Translations under genes and position numbers: made by a program
From: Pseudomonas sp. R5(2019)
GTDB lineage: Bacteria > Pseudomonadota > Gammaproteobacteria > Pseudomonadales > Pseudomonadaceae
Length of the DNA stretch: 64,000 bases
NCBI RefSeq assembly: GCF_009905435.1
Contig: NZ_JAAAMT010000027.1
Coordinates: forward strand, 1 to 64,000
Reading direction: 5' to 3'
The notes under the pieces: model-generated
The model's input: only the letters and a program-made list of their open reading frames with translations
What the model was told of the DNA's origin: nothing
Database searches by the model: none
Part shown: piece after piece, positions 26,505 to 35,611 of the stretch
Numbering within the stretch: position 1 is the stretch's first letter
Layout: each line of letters starts with the position of its first letter

Positions 26505-27719
26505 GGCCAGGGTTTGCCCTCGCAGCACCGTGAGGGCAAACCGCTCCTGCAGCACATCCGCCGCACACTGGACGATACGTCGGCAGGCTTCGGCCAAGCG
26601 CTCGTTGTCGAGCACCAGCCCCATCCGCAAGTGCCCGGCCGCGCTCGGCCCAAAGGCATCACCGGCCAGCACGGCTACCCCGTAATGCTCCAGCAGGCGG
26701 TCGGCAAATGCCTGGGCGTCCAGCCCGGTTTCCCGAATATCGACCATCACGAACATGCCGCCATCGGGACGATGGGCACGCACGCCCAGGCAACCGGCCA
26801 GGGCCGCGCAGACCCGGTCACGGCGCTGACGATAGATCTCGCGCATTTGCGCCACTGCCGGCTCCTGGGTATCGAGCGCGACCTGCACGGCGCGCTGGAT
26901 GAAATCCGGCAAGCCATACAGCAGCGCCATGGCCAGGTTCGCCAGATGGTCCATCAACGGTGGCGGGCCTATGACCCAGCCGACCCGCCAGCCCGACATC
27001 GCATGAGACTTGGAAACACTGTTGATCGTGGCGGTGCGGGCGGCCATCCCCGGCAAGCTTGCCGGGCTTATGTGCTCGCCTTCGTACAAAAGCTCGCTGT
27101 AGACCTCGTCAGAGATCAACCAGAGGTCGTGCTTGATGCACAGGCTGGCCAGTTGTTCCCAGGTCGCCCGCGACAGGCTGGCGCCGGTCGGGTTGTGCGG
27201 GCTGTTGATCAGCAGGGCGCGGGTGCGTGGGGTGATCAAGGCGGCGATATCCGCAGGCTCGACCTTGAAGCCGTTTTCCGGCTTCACTGGCACGGGCACG
27301 GCCTTGGCCCCACAGGCGCCGAAGACGCCTTCATAGGTGACGTACATGGGCTCGGCAACGATGATTTCATCGCCCGGATCGAGCAGGCAATGGACCACCG
27401 CGTACACCGCGCATTGAGCACCGGCCAGCACCACCACTTCACTGGACTGGACCTCGCGCCCGAACGGCCCGGCATGGTGGCGGGCGATGCTTTGGCGCAA
27501 CGCGAGGTTGCCGCGTACATCGGTGTAGTGGGTGTCGCCGGCCCGCAGGCTGTGGACGGCCGCGTCGACAATGGGTACAGGCGTGTCGAAATCCGGATCG
27601 CCGACCGACAGCAGCAAGATTTCGCGCCCCTGGCGCTGCAGGGCTTGAGCGCGATAGTGAAGGCTCCAGGCTGTGGCGCTATCGCCGGCAATTCTTTGAG
27701 TGAGAGCGGAAAAACGCAT
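26490..27719 (-). CDS. aruH: Arginine--pyruvate transaminase
   Basis: 409 residues from the ATG at 27719 (AAGGAGACTC upstream). A fold-type I PLP aminotransferase: LLLSVGDPDFDTP (residues 36-48), NSPHNPTGA (172-180), the Schiff-base Lys237 in NSVSKSHAMSGWRVGW, and GGMFVMVDIRETGL near the end. These segments match AruH of P. aeruginosa closely as I remember it. AruH deaminates L-arginine with pyruvate to 2-ketoarginine. In P. aeruginosa aruI (2-ketoarginine decarboxylase) is adjacent; none is seen here. The last 15 bp overlap the reductase remnant tail to tail. Confidence 0.85.
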   Translation of the reverse strand: MRFSALTQRIAGDSATAWSLHYRAQALQRQGREILLLSVGDPDFDTPVPIVDAAVHSLRAGDTHYTDVRGNLALRQSIARHHAGPFGREVQSSEVVVLAGAQCAVYAVVHCLLDPGDEIIVAEPMYVTYEGVFGACGAKAVPVPVKPENGFKVEPADIAALITPRTRALLINSPHNPTGASLSRATWEQLASLCIKHDLWLISDEVYSELLYEGEHISPASLPGMAARTATINSVSKSHAMSGWRVGWVIGPPPLMDHLANLAMALLYGLPDFIQRAVQVALDTQEPAVAQMREIYRQRRDRVCAALAGCLGVRAHRPDGGMFVMVDIRETGLDAQAFADRLLEHYGVAVLAGDAFGPSAAGHLRMGLVLDNERLAEACRRIVQCAADVLQERFALTVLRGQTLASKAG

Positions 27720-28096
27720 GCGAGTCTCCTTGTCGACAATGCGCATATTCGGGGGGTGCCACCCTACCATCGGATCCGTCCGGCTCAAATTGATTAACAG
27801 GCGATCCGCGTTAATTCTTTATAGCTGTGTAAATGCCAGGCACCGGTCAATCAAGCCGGGTTTTGACGAGAAATTTAACGGCTAAAACGTTTACGCGATT
27901 GAGCTTATCGCAAAAGAGTCGAAATGCGCCGCAAGCCCTTGGTCCACCAGTAATCTGATCCAGGTCAAGGTATTGATAAGCAGTAGCCGAACGGTCATGA
28001 AAAGACTTTAGGGTCGTGCAACTCAGTGCTATTTTTATGTTCTTCAAGGCCAGACCCGTCTGGCCTTCCTGCCGCGCGGATAACAAGGTGGGTCTC
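27720..28096. other. Intergenic region, divergent promoters
   Basis: 377 bp between aruH (minus) and the DUF1652 gene (plus). It is AT-richer than its surroundings (for example 27900-28050) and must hold both promoters. No ORF of merit. Confidence 0.5.
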
Positions 28097-28351
28097 ATGA
28101 ATAAAATGACGTTCCCCAACGCATGCCAAGTCATGCGATGGCATTTTCATCCGCTGGGTTTCGAAGGCAGTATGGATGCCCCCAGCAGCATGGTTGCCCG
28201 GCTGTTCGACCGGGCCACAGGTGAAACCCTGATCGCCATCGCAGGCATTCCCTGCGCCACGGTCATGAACGCTGCAGATGTGGAACGCATCATTGAAGCG
28301 GTAGAAGCGGAAATGGAGGCGTTCAGGCCACCGGATCTGCTCTCGGCCTGA
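28097..28351 (+). CDS. DUF1652 family protein
   Basis: 84 residues, starting at the ATG at 28097 with AAGGTGGG upstream. It matches the small pseudomonad DUF1652 family: MTFPNACQVMRWHFHPLGFE, LFDRATGETLIAIAGIP and an acidic C-terminal helix (VERIIEAVEAEMEAFR). A cytoplasmic protein of unknown function. A GGCCCGC/GCGGGCC hairpin and a REP pair follow. Confidence 0.85.
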   Translation: MNKMTFPNACQVMRWHFHPLGFEGSMDAPSSMVARLFDRATGETLIAIAGIPCATVMNAADVERIIEAVEAEMEAFRPPDLLSA

Positions 28352-28408
28352 CCCCCTCGCCCCTCAAGGCCCGCTACTGGCGGGCCTCAGATTGATGACA
28401 AACCCCCT

Positions 28409-28497
28409 GTAGGAGCAAGGCTTGCCTGCGATGCAGGCGCCGCGTTGTGTTCCTGATACAACGCGGCGCCTGCATCGCGGGCTAGCCCGGCTCCTAC
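28409..28497. repeat. Inverted REP pair overlapping the helicase stop codon
   Basis: The outer arms GTAGGAGCAAGGCTTGCC and the reverse form GCTAGCCCGGCTCCTAC enclose a GGCGCCGCGTTGTG...CAACGCGGCGCC core. The right edge CTCCTAC contains the TAG stop codon (28494-28496) of the helicase gene. The 14-bp sequence CTACTGGCGGGCCT occurs at 28374-28387 and again at 28494-28507. Confidence 0.85.
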
Positions 28498-31031
28498 TGG
28501 CGGGCCTTTTGGTCTGCGCGACAATCCTCAAAAAAGGCTTTGCCGGCACTGACCTGGGTCGATGCCCGCGGCACGGCCGGTGCGTCCGCTGGCACCTGCT
28601 CGACGTGCCAGTAGCAATGCCGCACCGCCCGAGTGATGGCCACATAGGCAAGGCGCAACACCTCATCCTTTTGCGCATTGTCAAAGGCCTCGGCGTCACC
28701 GGCGCGGCCCAGGCCGGCCTGGCGATAGACCTGGTTCTTGTAGGGCGAGCGCGTGACATGCTGGCAATCGCCGAGCATAAACACGGCATCGGCCTGCAGG
28801 CCCTTGGAGCTGTGGTAGGTCAATTGCCGGAAGCGCCGTTGATCGGGCGCCAACCCCGCTTCATGGTTCAGCAAGGGTTGCAGATGCTCGGCGATCGCGG
28901 CCTTGTCGCTGCCCTTGCGGTACAGCAGCATTACCGACTCCCCGCGCCGATAATGCTCAAGCAACGTTTGCGCAAGGCTTTCGTCATCGCGGTCAAACAC
29001 CTTCACCGGTAGCGGGTCAGTGGCGGCCGGGCCGCTGGCGCGGGCTTTCTTGCCACTGATGGCCGGTGCGGCTTTAACGATATGTTCAGCCGCATCAATG
29101 ATGTACTGATGGCTTCTGTAGTTATCACTGAGCATGACCCTGGTGTTGGCCGGCGAGGCAAACGCCTTGGTGAACTCCATGAAGAACTTCGGCGAGCTGC
29201 CACGCCAACCGTAGATCGACTGCCAGTCATCGCCCACGCACATCAAGGATGAATGCCGGGCCACGCGACCGGTGTTCAGGTCCGGGCCGCGACGGCGGAT
29301 TTCCCGAAGACTGGCCCGCAGCCACGAGACGATTTGCGGCGATACATCCTGGAACTCATCGATCATCAAGTGCGACAACGGCCTGAGCATCGGGTCACTG
29401 ACCTGGTGCAGGTTTTCCGGCGACGACTCACCAAACAGCGCGAACATGCGGTTAAAGGTCATGATCGGCGGCGACTGGTCGAGCAAATGGCTCTCGAACG
29501 CCTTCCAGAACAGGCTCAGGGCTTCGAAGAACTCCCGGTCGGTGTCGTCACGGGGAAAAATCATCTGCCCCACGGCGGTGGAGACATCCAGCCCAAGGTT
29601 CTCGATAAAGGTCGCGGCACCGACAAAACAGTCGAGCAAGGGTGCACTGCCCAGCTCGCCCTTGACCTTGTAATCAAACCCGGGGCCGGCCACGGCGTCG
29701 GCGGCCAAGGACTGCAAAAGACGCTTTCCACTGGCGTAGTTATCCAGCCAAATCAATGGCTTACCGCAGAAAGCTTGAAACAGGGTGCGCTTGATGACCC
29801 ACTCCGCCCAGACCGGCAACTTGGCGCCGCTGCGCTTGAAGTGGGTGTTTTCACTGGGATCGAAACCCAGCACGACCCAGGTGTCCAGGTCGGGAATGTA
29901 GCCGTGACAGTGGAAGGCGCTGCCGTTGATATCGATGGTCTGGCGGTTGGGCTCGATGCCCTTGATCGGCCAGCACCCGGCGCGAAACCAAAGGTCTTCG
30001 ACCATGTCGCAGAGCTCTTCGTCGCGCCCTGCCGAAAGCTGGGTCACGGCCACGCGCTTTTGCACATCCGGGTGGTCACGGTCCAGGGGTTTGAGTTGCA
30101 GCGCATGACGGCGCAGGGTGCCGATCAATTCCCGAAAGCGCTCGTTGCCATTGTGCAGGTCGCGGTAGCATTGGTTCAACTGCAGGCGCTGGGCTTCGTT
30201 GATGCGCAGATCGAACGGGTTGCTCTCGCTGCTGGCCTCGGCACCGGGCTGCTGAGGGCTGCCCAGGTTCTCGAACGCCTGCAACTGGCTCAAGCCTGGC
30301 AGACTGCGAACCATGGGCAAAATGCGTGAGTGAAAGGTGCGCACCAGCTCGGTGGCTTGCGTCTTGTTGAGCCGAACCTCCCACAAATCAAAGACTTCCA
30401 TCAACTTCTTGATGAAATCCTTACGAGATTCGCGGGTGAACGTCACCACGGTCATCGCGTCAAGCTCGAAGCCCAGGTAGTGGTTGAGCAGCAAAATGCG
30501 CAACACCAGCGAGGTCGACTTGCCGGCACCCGCCCCGGCAATGACGCAGGTCGACGGCGTATCGCTGAAAATCAGCTTCCATTGCGCGGTGCTTGGCTGG
30601 GCATGCGCCGGCAAGCGCTGGGCCACGTCGCTCTTGATGCGCTTCTTCAATTCGGCGGTGATCGGCAGGCGCCAATCGTCGAACAGGTTGTCATCGACCC
30701 CCGGCACACCGTGGCCGTCCGGGCGGGTGTCACGAATCACCAGCACCTGCCGGCCTTCCTCGATGCCTTCTACCCGTCCCAGCGCATAGCCCTCCCGGTG
30801 GCCATCGGCATGGCCATGGCGTTGGCCCACCACATGCCCCTGAAACCATGAGTCCCGGTGCTGGGCACGCAGGCGACTCAAACCTGTGCCGAGCAAGCGC
30901 GCGGTCAGGCGTTTGAACCAGGGTAATTGGGCGGGGGGCGTCAGATCGACAGGCAGCTCGGGACGGGATTGCGGCACGCGGCCTCCAGCAATAACGGAAA
31001 ACAGGCGTTCATGTTCGCTCCATTGCGCCAA
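28494..31031 (-). CDS. UvrD/HelD-type superfamily 1 helicase
   Basis: 845 residues from the TTG at 31031; a GTG at 30977 with GGAGG just upstream is a good alternative start, so the N-terminus is uncertain. Walker A AGAGAGKST (about residues 165-173), motif II MIDEFQDVSP, motif III VGDDWQSIYGWRGSSP, motif V YHSSKGLQADAVFMLGD and motif VI AYVAITRAVRHCYW define a UvrD-like 3'-5' DNA helicase. Before the ATPase is a stretch of seven Gly at exact four-residue spacing (residues 65-89). Role in DNA repair or recombination. Stop codon within a REP. Confidence 0.88.
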   Translation of the reverse strand: MAQWSEHERLFSVIAGGRVPQSRPELPVDLTPPAQLPWFKRLTARLLGTGLSRLRAQHRDSWFQGHVVGQRHGHADGHREGYALGRVEGIEEGRQVLVIRDTRPDGHGVPGVDDNLFDDWRLPITAELKKRIKSDVAQRLPAHAQPSTAQWKLIFSDTPSTCVIAGAGAGKSTSLVLRILLLNHYLGFELDAMTVVTFTRESRKDFIKKLMEVFDLWEVRLNKTQATELVRTFHSRILPMVRSLPGLSQLQAFENLGSPQQPGAEASSESNPFDLRINEAQRLQLNQCYRDLHNGNERFRELIGTLRRHALQLKPLDRDHPDVQKRVAVTQLSAGRDEELCDMVEDLWFRAGCWPIKGIEPNRQTIDINGSAFHCHGYIPDLDTWVVLGFDPSENTHFKRSGAKLPVWAEWVIKRTLFQAFCGKPLIWLDNYASGKRLLQSLAADAVAGPGFDYKVKGELGSAPLLDCFVGAATFIENLGLDVSTAVGQMIFPRDDTDREFFEALSLFWKAFESHLLDQSPPIMTFNRMFALFGESSPENLHQVSDPMLRPLSHLMIDEFQDVSPQIVSWLRASLREIRRRGPDLNTGRVARHSSLMCVGDDWQSIYGWRGSSPKFFMEFTKAFASPANTRVMLSDNYRSHQYIIDAAEHIVKAAPAISGKKARASGPAATDPLPVKVFDRDDESLAQTLLEHYRRGESVMLLYRKGSDKAAIAEHLQPLLNHEAGLAPDQRRFRQLTYHSSKGLQADAVFMLGDCQHVTRSPYKNQVYRQAGLGRAGDAEAFDNAQKDEVLRLAYVAITRAVRHCYWHVEQVPADAPAVPRASTQVSAGKAFFEDCRADQKARQ

Positions 31032-31244
31032 GACTGCCAGTCAATTACAGGTATATCAGCCCATTAGACGATCAATCGCATAAATGACTGCAATTGAGCA
31101 GGCTGTTAAATCATTCAATAAACCGATCGTTTTTAGCGGGTTTATCCGCTTATTCAGGAAGTAAATTTGATTGATGATAGGCGCCGTGATCAACCGATTT
31201 GCCCTGTGAGCCCTGCCACGGGACAACCTGAACTGGAGACGACC

Positions 31245-31943
31245 ATGCTGCAACTGCGTCCGTTCGCATCCCTCGGTGCTGCCAACCATGGCTGGCTGGA
31301 TGCCCACCACCATTTTTCCTTTGCCAACTACCACGACCCCAAGCGCATGCACTGGGGCAACCTGCGGGTCTGGAACGATGACGTGATCGCCCCCGGTACG
31401 GGCTTCCCGCAGCACCCGCACCGGGACATGGAAATCATCACCTACGTGCGTGAAGGTGCGATTACCCACCAGGACAACCTGGGCAACAAGGGCCGTACCG
31501 AGGCCGGCGATGTGCAAGTGATGAGCGCAGGCAGCGGCATTGCCCACAGCGAATACAACCTGGAAGCCGGGCCGACCAGGATCTTCCAGATCTGGATCAT
31601 TCCCGATGAAAGCGGCGCGGCACCTTCCTGGGGGGCTCGGCCGTTTCCCAAGGGCGAGCGTGGCGAAGGCTTCGTGACCTTGGCCAGTGGCAAGCTCGAC
31701 GATGACCAGGCCCTGCGCATCCGCGCCGATGCCCGGCTGGTGGCGGCGACTCTCAAGGCCGGGGAAACCGCTGAGTATCGCCTGGAGGCAGGCCGTCGCG
31801 CCTATCTGGTGCCGGCCAGCGGCGAGATCGACATCAACGGCCTGCGCGCCAGCGCCCGGGATGGGGTGGCGGTAGAGGATGAATCCGTATTGCGCGTGAC
31901 CGCGATCCAGGACAGCGAAATAGTACTGGTCGACGTCGCCTGA
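31245..31943 (+). CDS. Pirin family protein
   Basis: 232 residues from the ATG at 31245 (CTGGAGACG upstream). Bicupin with the metal-binding motif HPHRDMEIITYV (about residues 56-67), a further His in SGIAHSE (about residues 98-104), and SAGSG, as in YhhW/pirin quercetinases, which cleave flavonols with dioxygen. In soil pseudomonads the natural substrate is often unknown. It is a single gene, divergent from the helicase and followed by a large REP pair. Confidence 0.9.
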   Translation: MLQLRPFASLGAANHGWLDAHHHFSFANYHDPKRMHWGNLRVWNDDVIAPGTGFPQHPHRDMEIITYVREGAITHQDNLGNKGRTEAGDVQVMSAGSGIAHSEYNLEAGPTRIFQIWIIPDESGAAPSWGARPFPKGERGEGFVTLASGKLDDDQALRIRADARLVAATLKAGETAEYRLEAGRRAYLVPASGEIDINGLRASARDGVAVEDESVLRVTAIQDSEIVLVDVA

Positions 31944-31947
31944 TACA

Positions 31948-32087
31948 TGTAGGAGCGGACCTGGCCGCGATGGGCCGCGCAGCGGCCCCTGAGGCCATTG
32001 GCATCTGCAATTCAACCCGCGAGTGCAGGTGATTTCGGAATCGCCGGGGCCGCTGCGCAGCCCATCGCGGCCGGGTCCGCTCCTACA
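31948..32087. repeat. Long inverted REP pair
   Basis: The outer arms TGTAGGAGCGGACCTGGCCG and the matching reverse form CGGCCGGGTCCGCTCCTACA are separated by about 100 bp. Each carries an inner GGGCCGC.GCGGCCC palindrome. Confidence 0.85.
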
Positions 32088-32127
32088 TTATTAGGTGTTC
32101 CTGCAATTGGCGCAGCAGCCGCAGTGC

Positions 32128-33015
32128 TCAAACCGCTTTCGGCAAATGCGCCTTCAAAAAAACCATCAACTCCTCCGCCGCCGGCGACAAGCTGCGCCCC
32201 GTGCGCGTCAATATGCCGATCTGGCGCTCAACCCTGGGCTCACTCAATGGCAAAAACGCCAGCTTCTCGTTACCCAGCGGAAACGCCAGATACGGCAATG
32301 TGGTAATCCCCACCCCTTCCTCGAGCATCGCAATCAGGGAAATCATGTTGGAGACAAACAACCGGCTGTGCTCCAGCAAGCCTTGCGCTTGCGTTCCTTC
32401 GAGTAACCGCGAGGTGCCGTTGCGAATCAGCGGCAAGCCTTGCAACCGCGACCAGTGCAGCTCGCCACCCGCCTGCGCCAGCGGATGATCGCGACGGCAC
32501 ACCACGCCCAGCTGGTCGTTGAGGATCGGCGCAAAGTCGATTTGCTCATCGGCCATCCACACGCTGCTGATGCCGAAATCCACCTGCCCCTGTGCCAGCA
32601 ACTGCTGAACACTGTCGGCAGTGCCGTCCTGAATGCTGATCTGCACGTTGGGATGCTCGGCCACAAACCGCCCCAGCAGGCCTGGCAACAGCCGACTGGC
32701 CACCGACGGTACGGTGGCGATGCTGACCTGGCCGATTTCATGCCGGGCCAGCAGCGTCGCTTCCCTGGCGATGCGGTCGTGATGGTCGAGCAGGTCGCGA
32801 AACAACGGCAGGCAATGCTCGCCAAACGGCGTCAGCTCAACCCGCCCACCGCCCTTTTCGAGCAGCGCCTGGCCCAGCTTCTGCTCCAGCTCGCGCACCG
32901 CCAGCGACACCGCAGGTTGGGTCCGATACGCCTGGCGCGCGGCCGCGTGGAAGCTTTTAAGCTCGGCGACCAGCACGAAGTAGCGCAGTTGGGCGATTTT
33001 CAGCTCGGGCAACAT
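32128..33015 (-). CDS. LysR-family regulator of the adjacent BCCT operon
   Basis: 295 residues. Winged HTH at residues 18-37 (KSFHAAARQAYRTQPAVSLAV), effector domain from about residue 90 (GQVSIATVPSVASRLLPGLL). It is divergent from the aldehyde dehydrogenase gene. The 92-bp shared intergenic region is very AT-rich (CATATTTTTTATTAATTTTT), suitable for a LysR-controlled divergent promoter. By position it is the likely regulator of the six-gene operon at 33108-40009. Confidence 0.9.
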   Translation of the reverse strand: MLPELKIAQLRYFVLVAELKSFHAAARQAYRTQPAVSLAVRELEQKLGQALLEKGGGRVELTPFGEHCLPLFRDLLDHHDRIAREATLLARHEIGQVSIATVPSVASRLLPGLLGRFVAEHPNVQISIQDGTADSVQQLLAQGQVDFGISSVWMADEQIDFAPILNDQLGVVCRRDHPLAQAGGELHWSRLQGLPLIRNGTSRLLEGTQAQGLLEHSRLFVSNMISLIAMLEEGVGITTLPYLAFPLGNEKLAFLPLSEPRVERQIGILTRTGRSLSPAAEELMVFLKAHLPKAV

Positions 33016-33107
33016 GGTTAGCTTTCCTTATCGAAACATATTTTTTATTAATTTTTATTTGCGCCATATTGCTCGCAAGATGAGAGCCAGGCAATCGGAG
33101 GCTTCTC

Positions 33108-34550
33108 ATGTCACTCAACACCTACAAAAACTACATCGGCGGCCACTGGTGCGACGGCTCAAGCACCGTCAGCAACCACAGCCCTTCTGACACCCACGAC
33201 CTGATCGGCGAGTATCAGCAAGCCAGCGCCGAGCAAACCCAGGAAGCGATTCGCGCTGCCCGCGCCGCACAACCGCTCTGGGCAGCCAGTGGCCTTGAGC
33301 AGCGCCAGCAGGTGTTGATGGCCATCGGCGACGAGCTGATCGCTCGCAAGGAAGAACTCGGCCGGCTGCTCTCTCGCGAAGAAGGCAAGCCGCTGGCAGA
33401 AGGCATCGGCGAGGTCAACCGCAGCGGCCAGTTCTTCCACTACTACGCCGCCGAAGTGCTGCGCCAGATGGGCGAGACCGCAGCCTCAGTAAGGCCGGGC
33501 ATCGACATCGAAGTGCACCGCGAACCGGTCGGCGTGGTCGGCATCATCACCCCGTGGAACTTCCCCATGGCCACCGCGGCCTGGAAAATCGCCCCGGCGC
33601 TGGCTTTCGGCAATGCCGTGGTGTTCAAACCGGCCAATCTGGTACCCGCCAGCGCCTGGGCGCTGACCGAGATCATCAGCCGCCAGGCGCTGCCGCACGG
33701 CACCTTCAACCTGGTCATGGGCAGCGGCGCCAGCGTCGGTGAAACTCTGGTGCAATCCGCCGAGATCGACGCCCTGACCTTTACCGGATCGCTCGCAACC
33801 GGGCGCCATGTCGCAGTCGCCACCGCCGGCAACCTGGTGCGCTGCCAACTGGAAATGGGCAGCAAGAACGCGCTGGTGGTGCTCGACGATGCCGACCTCG
33901 ACGTGGCCGTCGAATGCGCGCTCAACGGTGCGTTTTTCGGCACCGGGCAAAAGTGCACCGCCTCCTCGCGGCTGATCGTCTGCGACGGCATCCATGACCG
34001 CTTTGTCGAGGCCTTGCGCCTGCGCATGCGCCAACTCAAGGTCGGCCATGCGCTGGCAGACGGCGTGCAGATCGGGCCCGTAGCCGAAGCCCGGCAGCTG
34101 GAGCAGAACCTCGAGTACCTGCGCCTGGCCCAGGCCGAAGGCGCCACCCTGATCGAAGGCGGCCAACAACTGCAACTGGACACCGACGGCTATTACATGC
34201 GCCCGGCGCTGTTTATCGACAGCCGCAACGACATGCGCATCAACCGCGAAGAAGTGTTCGGCCCCATCGCCTGCGTGATCCGCGTGCGCGACTTCGAGGA
34301 GGCGCTGGCGACCCTCAACGATACCGACTACGGCCTGACCGCCGGGATCATCACCCAGTCGCTGCGCCATGCCAGCGAGTTCAAGCGCCGCGCCCAGACC
34401 GGCTGCGTGATGGTCAACCTGCCCACCGCCGGCACCGACTACCACGTGCCCTTTGGCGGGCGCAAAGCCTCAAGTTTCGGCCCCCGCGAACAAGGGCAGT
34501 ACGCCCGCGACTTCTACACCGTGGTCAAGACCACCTATGTCCGGCCTTGA
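33108..34550 (+). CDS. Aldehyde dehydrogenase, ketoglutarate-semialdehyde type
   Basis: 480 residues. The catalytic Cys is in FFGTGQKCTASSRLIV (about residue 285), the general-base Glu in LEMGSKNALVVLDDADLD (about residue 251), and the cofactor motif is TFTGSLATG. The Cys region and the following IHDRFVEALRLRM resemble alpha-ketoglutaric semialdehyde dehydrogenases, although succinate-semialdehyde or another carboxylic semialdehyde remains possible. First gene of the operon with M19, BCCT, two unknown proteins and RidA, so it probably catalyses the last oxidation of the pathway. Confidence 0.85.
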   Translation: MSLNTYKNYIGGHWCDGSSTVSNHSPSDTHDLIGEYQQASAEQTQEAIRAARAAQPLWAASGLEQRQQVLMAIGDELIARKEELGRLLSREEGKPLAEGIGEVNRSGQFFHYYAAEVLRQMGETAASVRPGIDIEVHREPVGVVGIITPWNFPMATAAWKIAPALAFGNAVVFKPANLVPASAWALTEIISRQALPHGTFNLVMGSGASVGETLVQSAEIDALTFTGSLATGRHVAVATAGNLVRCQLEMGSKNALVVLDDADLDVAVECALNGAFFGTGQKCTASSRLIVCDGIHDRFVEALRLRMRQLKVGHALADGVQIGPVAEARQLEQNLEYLRLAQAEGATLIEGGQQLQLDTDGYYMRPALFIDSRNDMRINREEVFGPIACVIRVRDFEEALATLNDTDYGLTAGIITQSLRHASEFKRRAQTGCVMVNLPTAGTDYHVPFGGRKASSFGPREQGQYARDFYTVVKTTYVRP

Positions 34551-34563
34551 AGGAAGCTTGAGC

Positions 34564-35550
34564 ATGCACGACTTACTGATGATCGATGGCTTGCAGTACT
34601 CCAACTGGAGCCCGGACATATTCCGGCAAATGCAGGCCGGCGGGCTGAGCGCGGTGCACGCCACCATCGCCTACCACGAGAACGCGCGGGAAACCCTGTC
34701 GCGGCTCGGCGAATGGAACCGCCGTTTTGAATCCTGGCCCGAGCTGATTCGCCCGGTGCGCTCGGCCGGCGATATTCGCAAGGCCCATGAGGAAGGCCGG
34801 GTCGGAATCTTCTTCGGGTTCCAGAACTGCTCGCCGATTGAAGATGACATTGCCCTGGTGGAAGTCTTCCGCCAGCTGGGCGTGTTCATCATGCAGCTCA
34901 CGTATAACAACCAGAGCCTGCTGGCCAGCGGCTGCTACGAGCGCGAAGACAACGGCATCAGCCGCTTCGGCCGCCAGGTCATCGCCGAAATGAACCGCGT
35001 CGGCATGCTGATCGACATGTCCCACAGCGCCGAACGCAGCACGCTGGAAGCCATCGAATTATCGAGCAAACCGGTAATCATCTCCCACGCCAACCCGTCA
35101 AGCTTCCACGCGGCCAAACGCAACAAGTCCGATGCAGTGCTGCGCGGCATCGCCGAATCCGGTGGGCTGCTGGGCTTCAGCACCTACCCGTTCCACCTCA
35201 AGGGCGCCTCGGCCTGCAGCCTGGAAGCCTTCTGCGACATGGTCGCCAGCACCGCCGACCTGATGGGCGTCGATCACATCGGCATTGGCACCGACCTGTG
35301 CCAGTCGCAACCGCTGCAGGTGCTCGAGTGGATGCGCAACGGCCGCTGGAGCAAGGACAAGGACTACGGCGAAGGCTCGAAAGACAACGCCAACTGGCCG
35401 GCACCGCTGCAATGGTTCCGCGACAGCCGGGACTTCCCGGTTATCGCCCAGGGCCTGCGCAGCCGTGGCTTTGCCGAGGAGGATGTGCGCAAGATCATGG
35501 GGCTCAATTGGCTGCGGCTGTTGGAAACCGCCACCCAGGCCCAGGCCTGA
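34564..35550 (+). CDS. M19 dipeptidase-like protein with altered metal site
   Basis: 328 residues from the ATG at 34564 (GAAGGAAGC upstream, 13 bp after the dehydrogenase). The amidohydrolase barrel of membrane dipeptidases is recognisable: IDMSHS, PVIISHANPSS and HIGIGTDL keep two metal-binding His and the late Asp. The N-terminal DGHxD reads DGLQYS, and the Glu that bridges the metals in EGG reads FGFQNCSP. Two of the usual ligands are therefore missing, and the protein may bind one metal or hydrolyse something other than dipeptides. It sits between an aldehyde dehydrogenase and a BCCT carrier. Confidence 0.78.
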   Translation: MHDLLMIDGLQYSNWSPDIFRQMQAGGLSAVHATIAYHENARETLSRLGEWNRRFESWPELIRPVRSAGDIRKAHEEGRVGIFFGFQNCSPIEDDIALVEVFRQLGVFIMQLTYNNQSLLASGCYEREDNGISRFGRQVIAEMNRVGMLIDMSHSAERSTLEAIELSSKPVIISHANPSSFHAAKRNKSDAVLRGIAESGGLLGFSTYPFHLKGASACSLEAFCDMVASTADLMGVDHIGIGTDLCQSQPLQVLEWMRNGRWSKDKDYGEGSKDNANWPAPLQWFRDSRDFPVIAQGLRSRGFAEEDVRKIMGLNWLRLLETATQAQA

Positions 35551-35611
35551 AGCCCGCCCCCTGTGAGGACAGCATGAACAATAAAAACAATCGCCGGTCT
35601 TTGGAGGTTTC

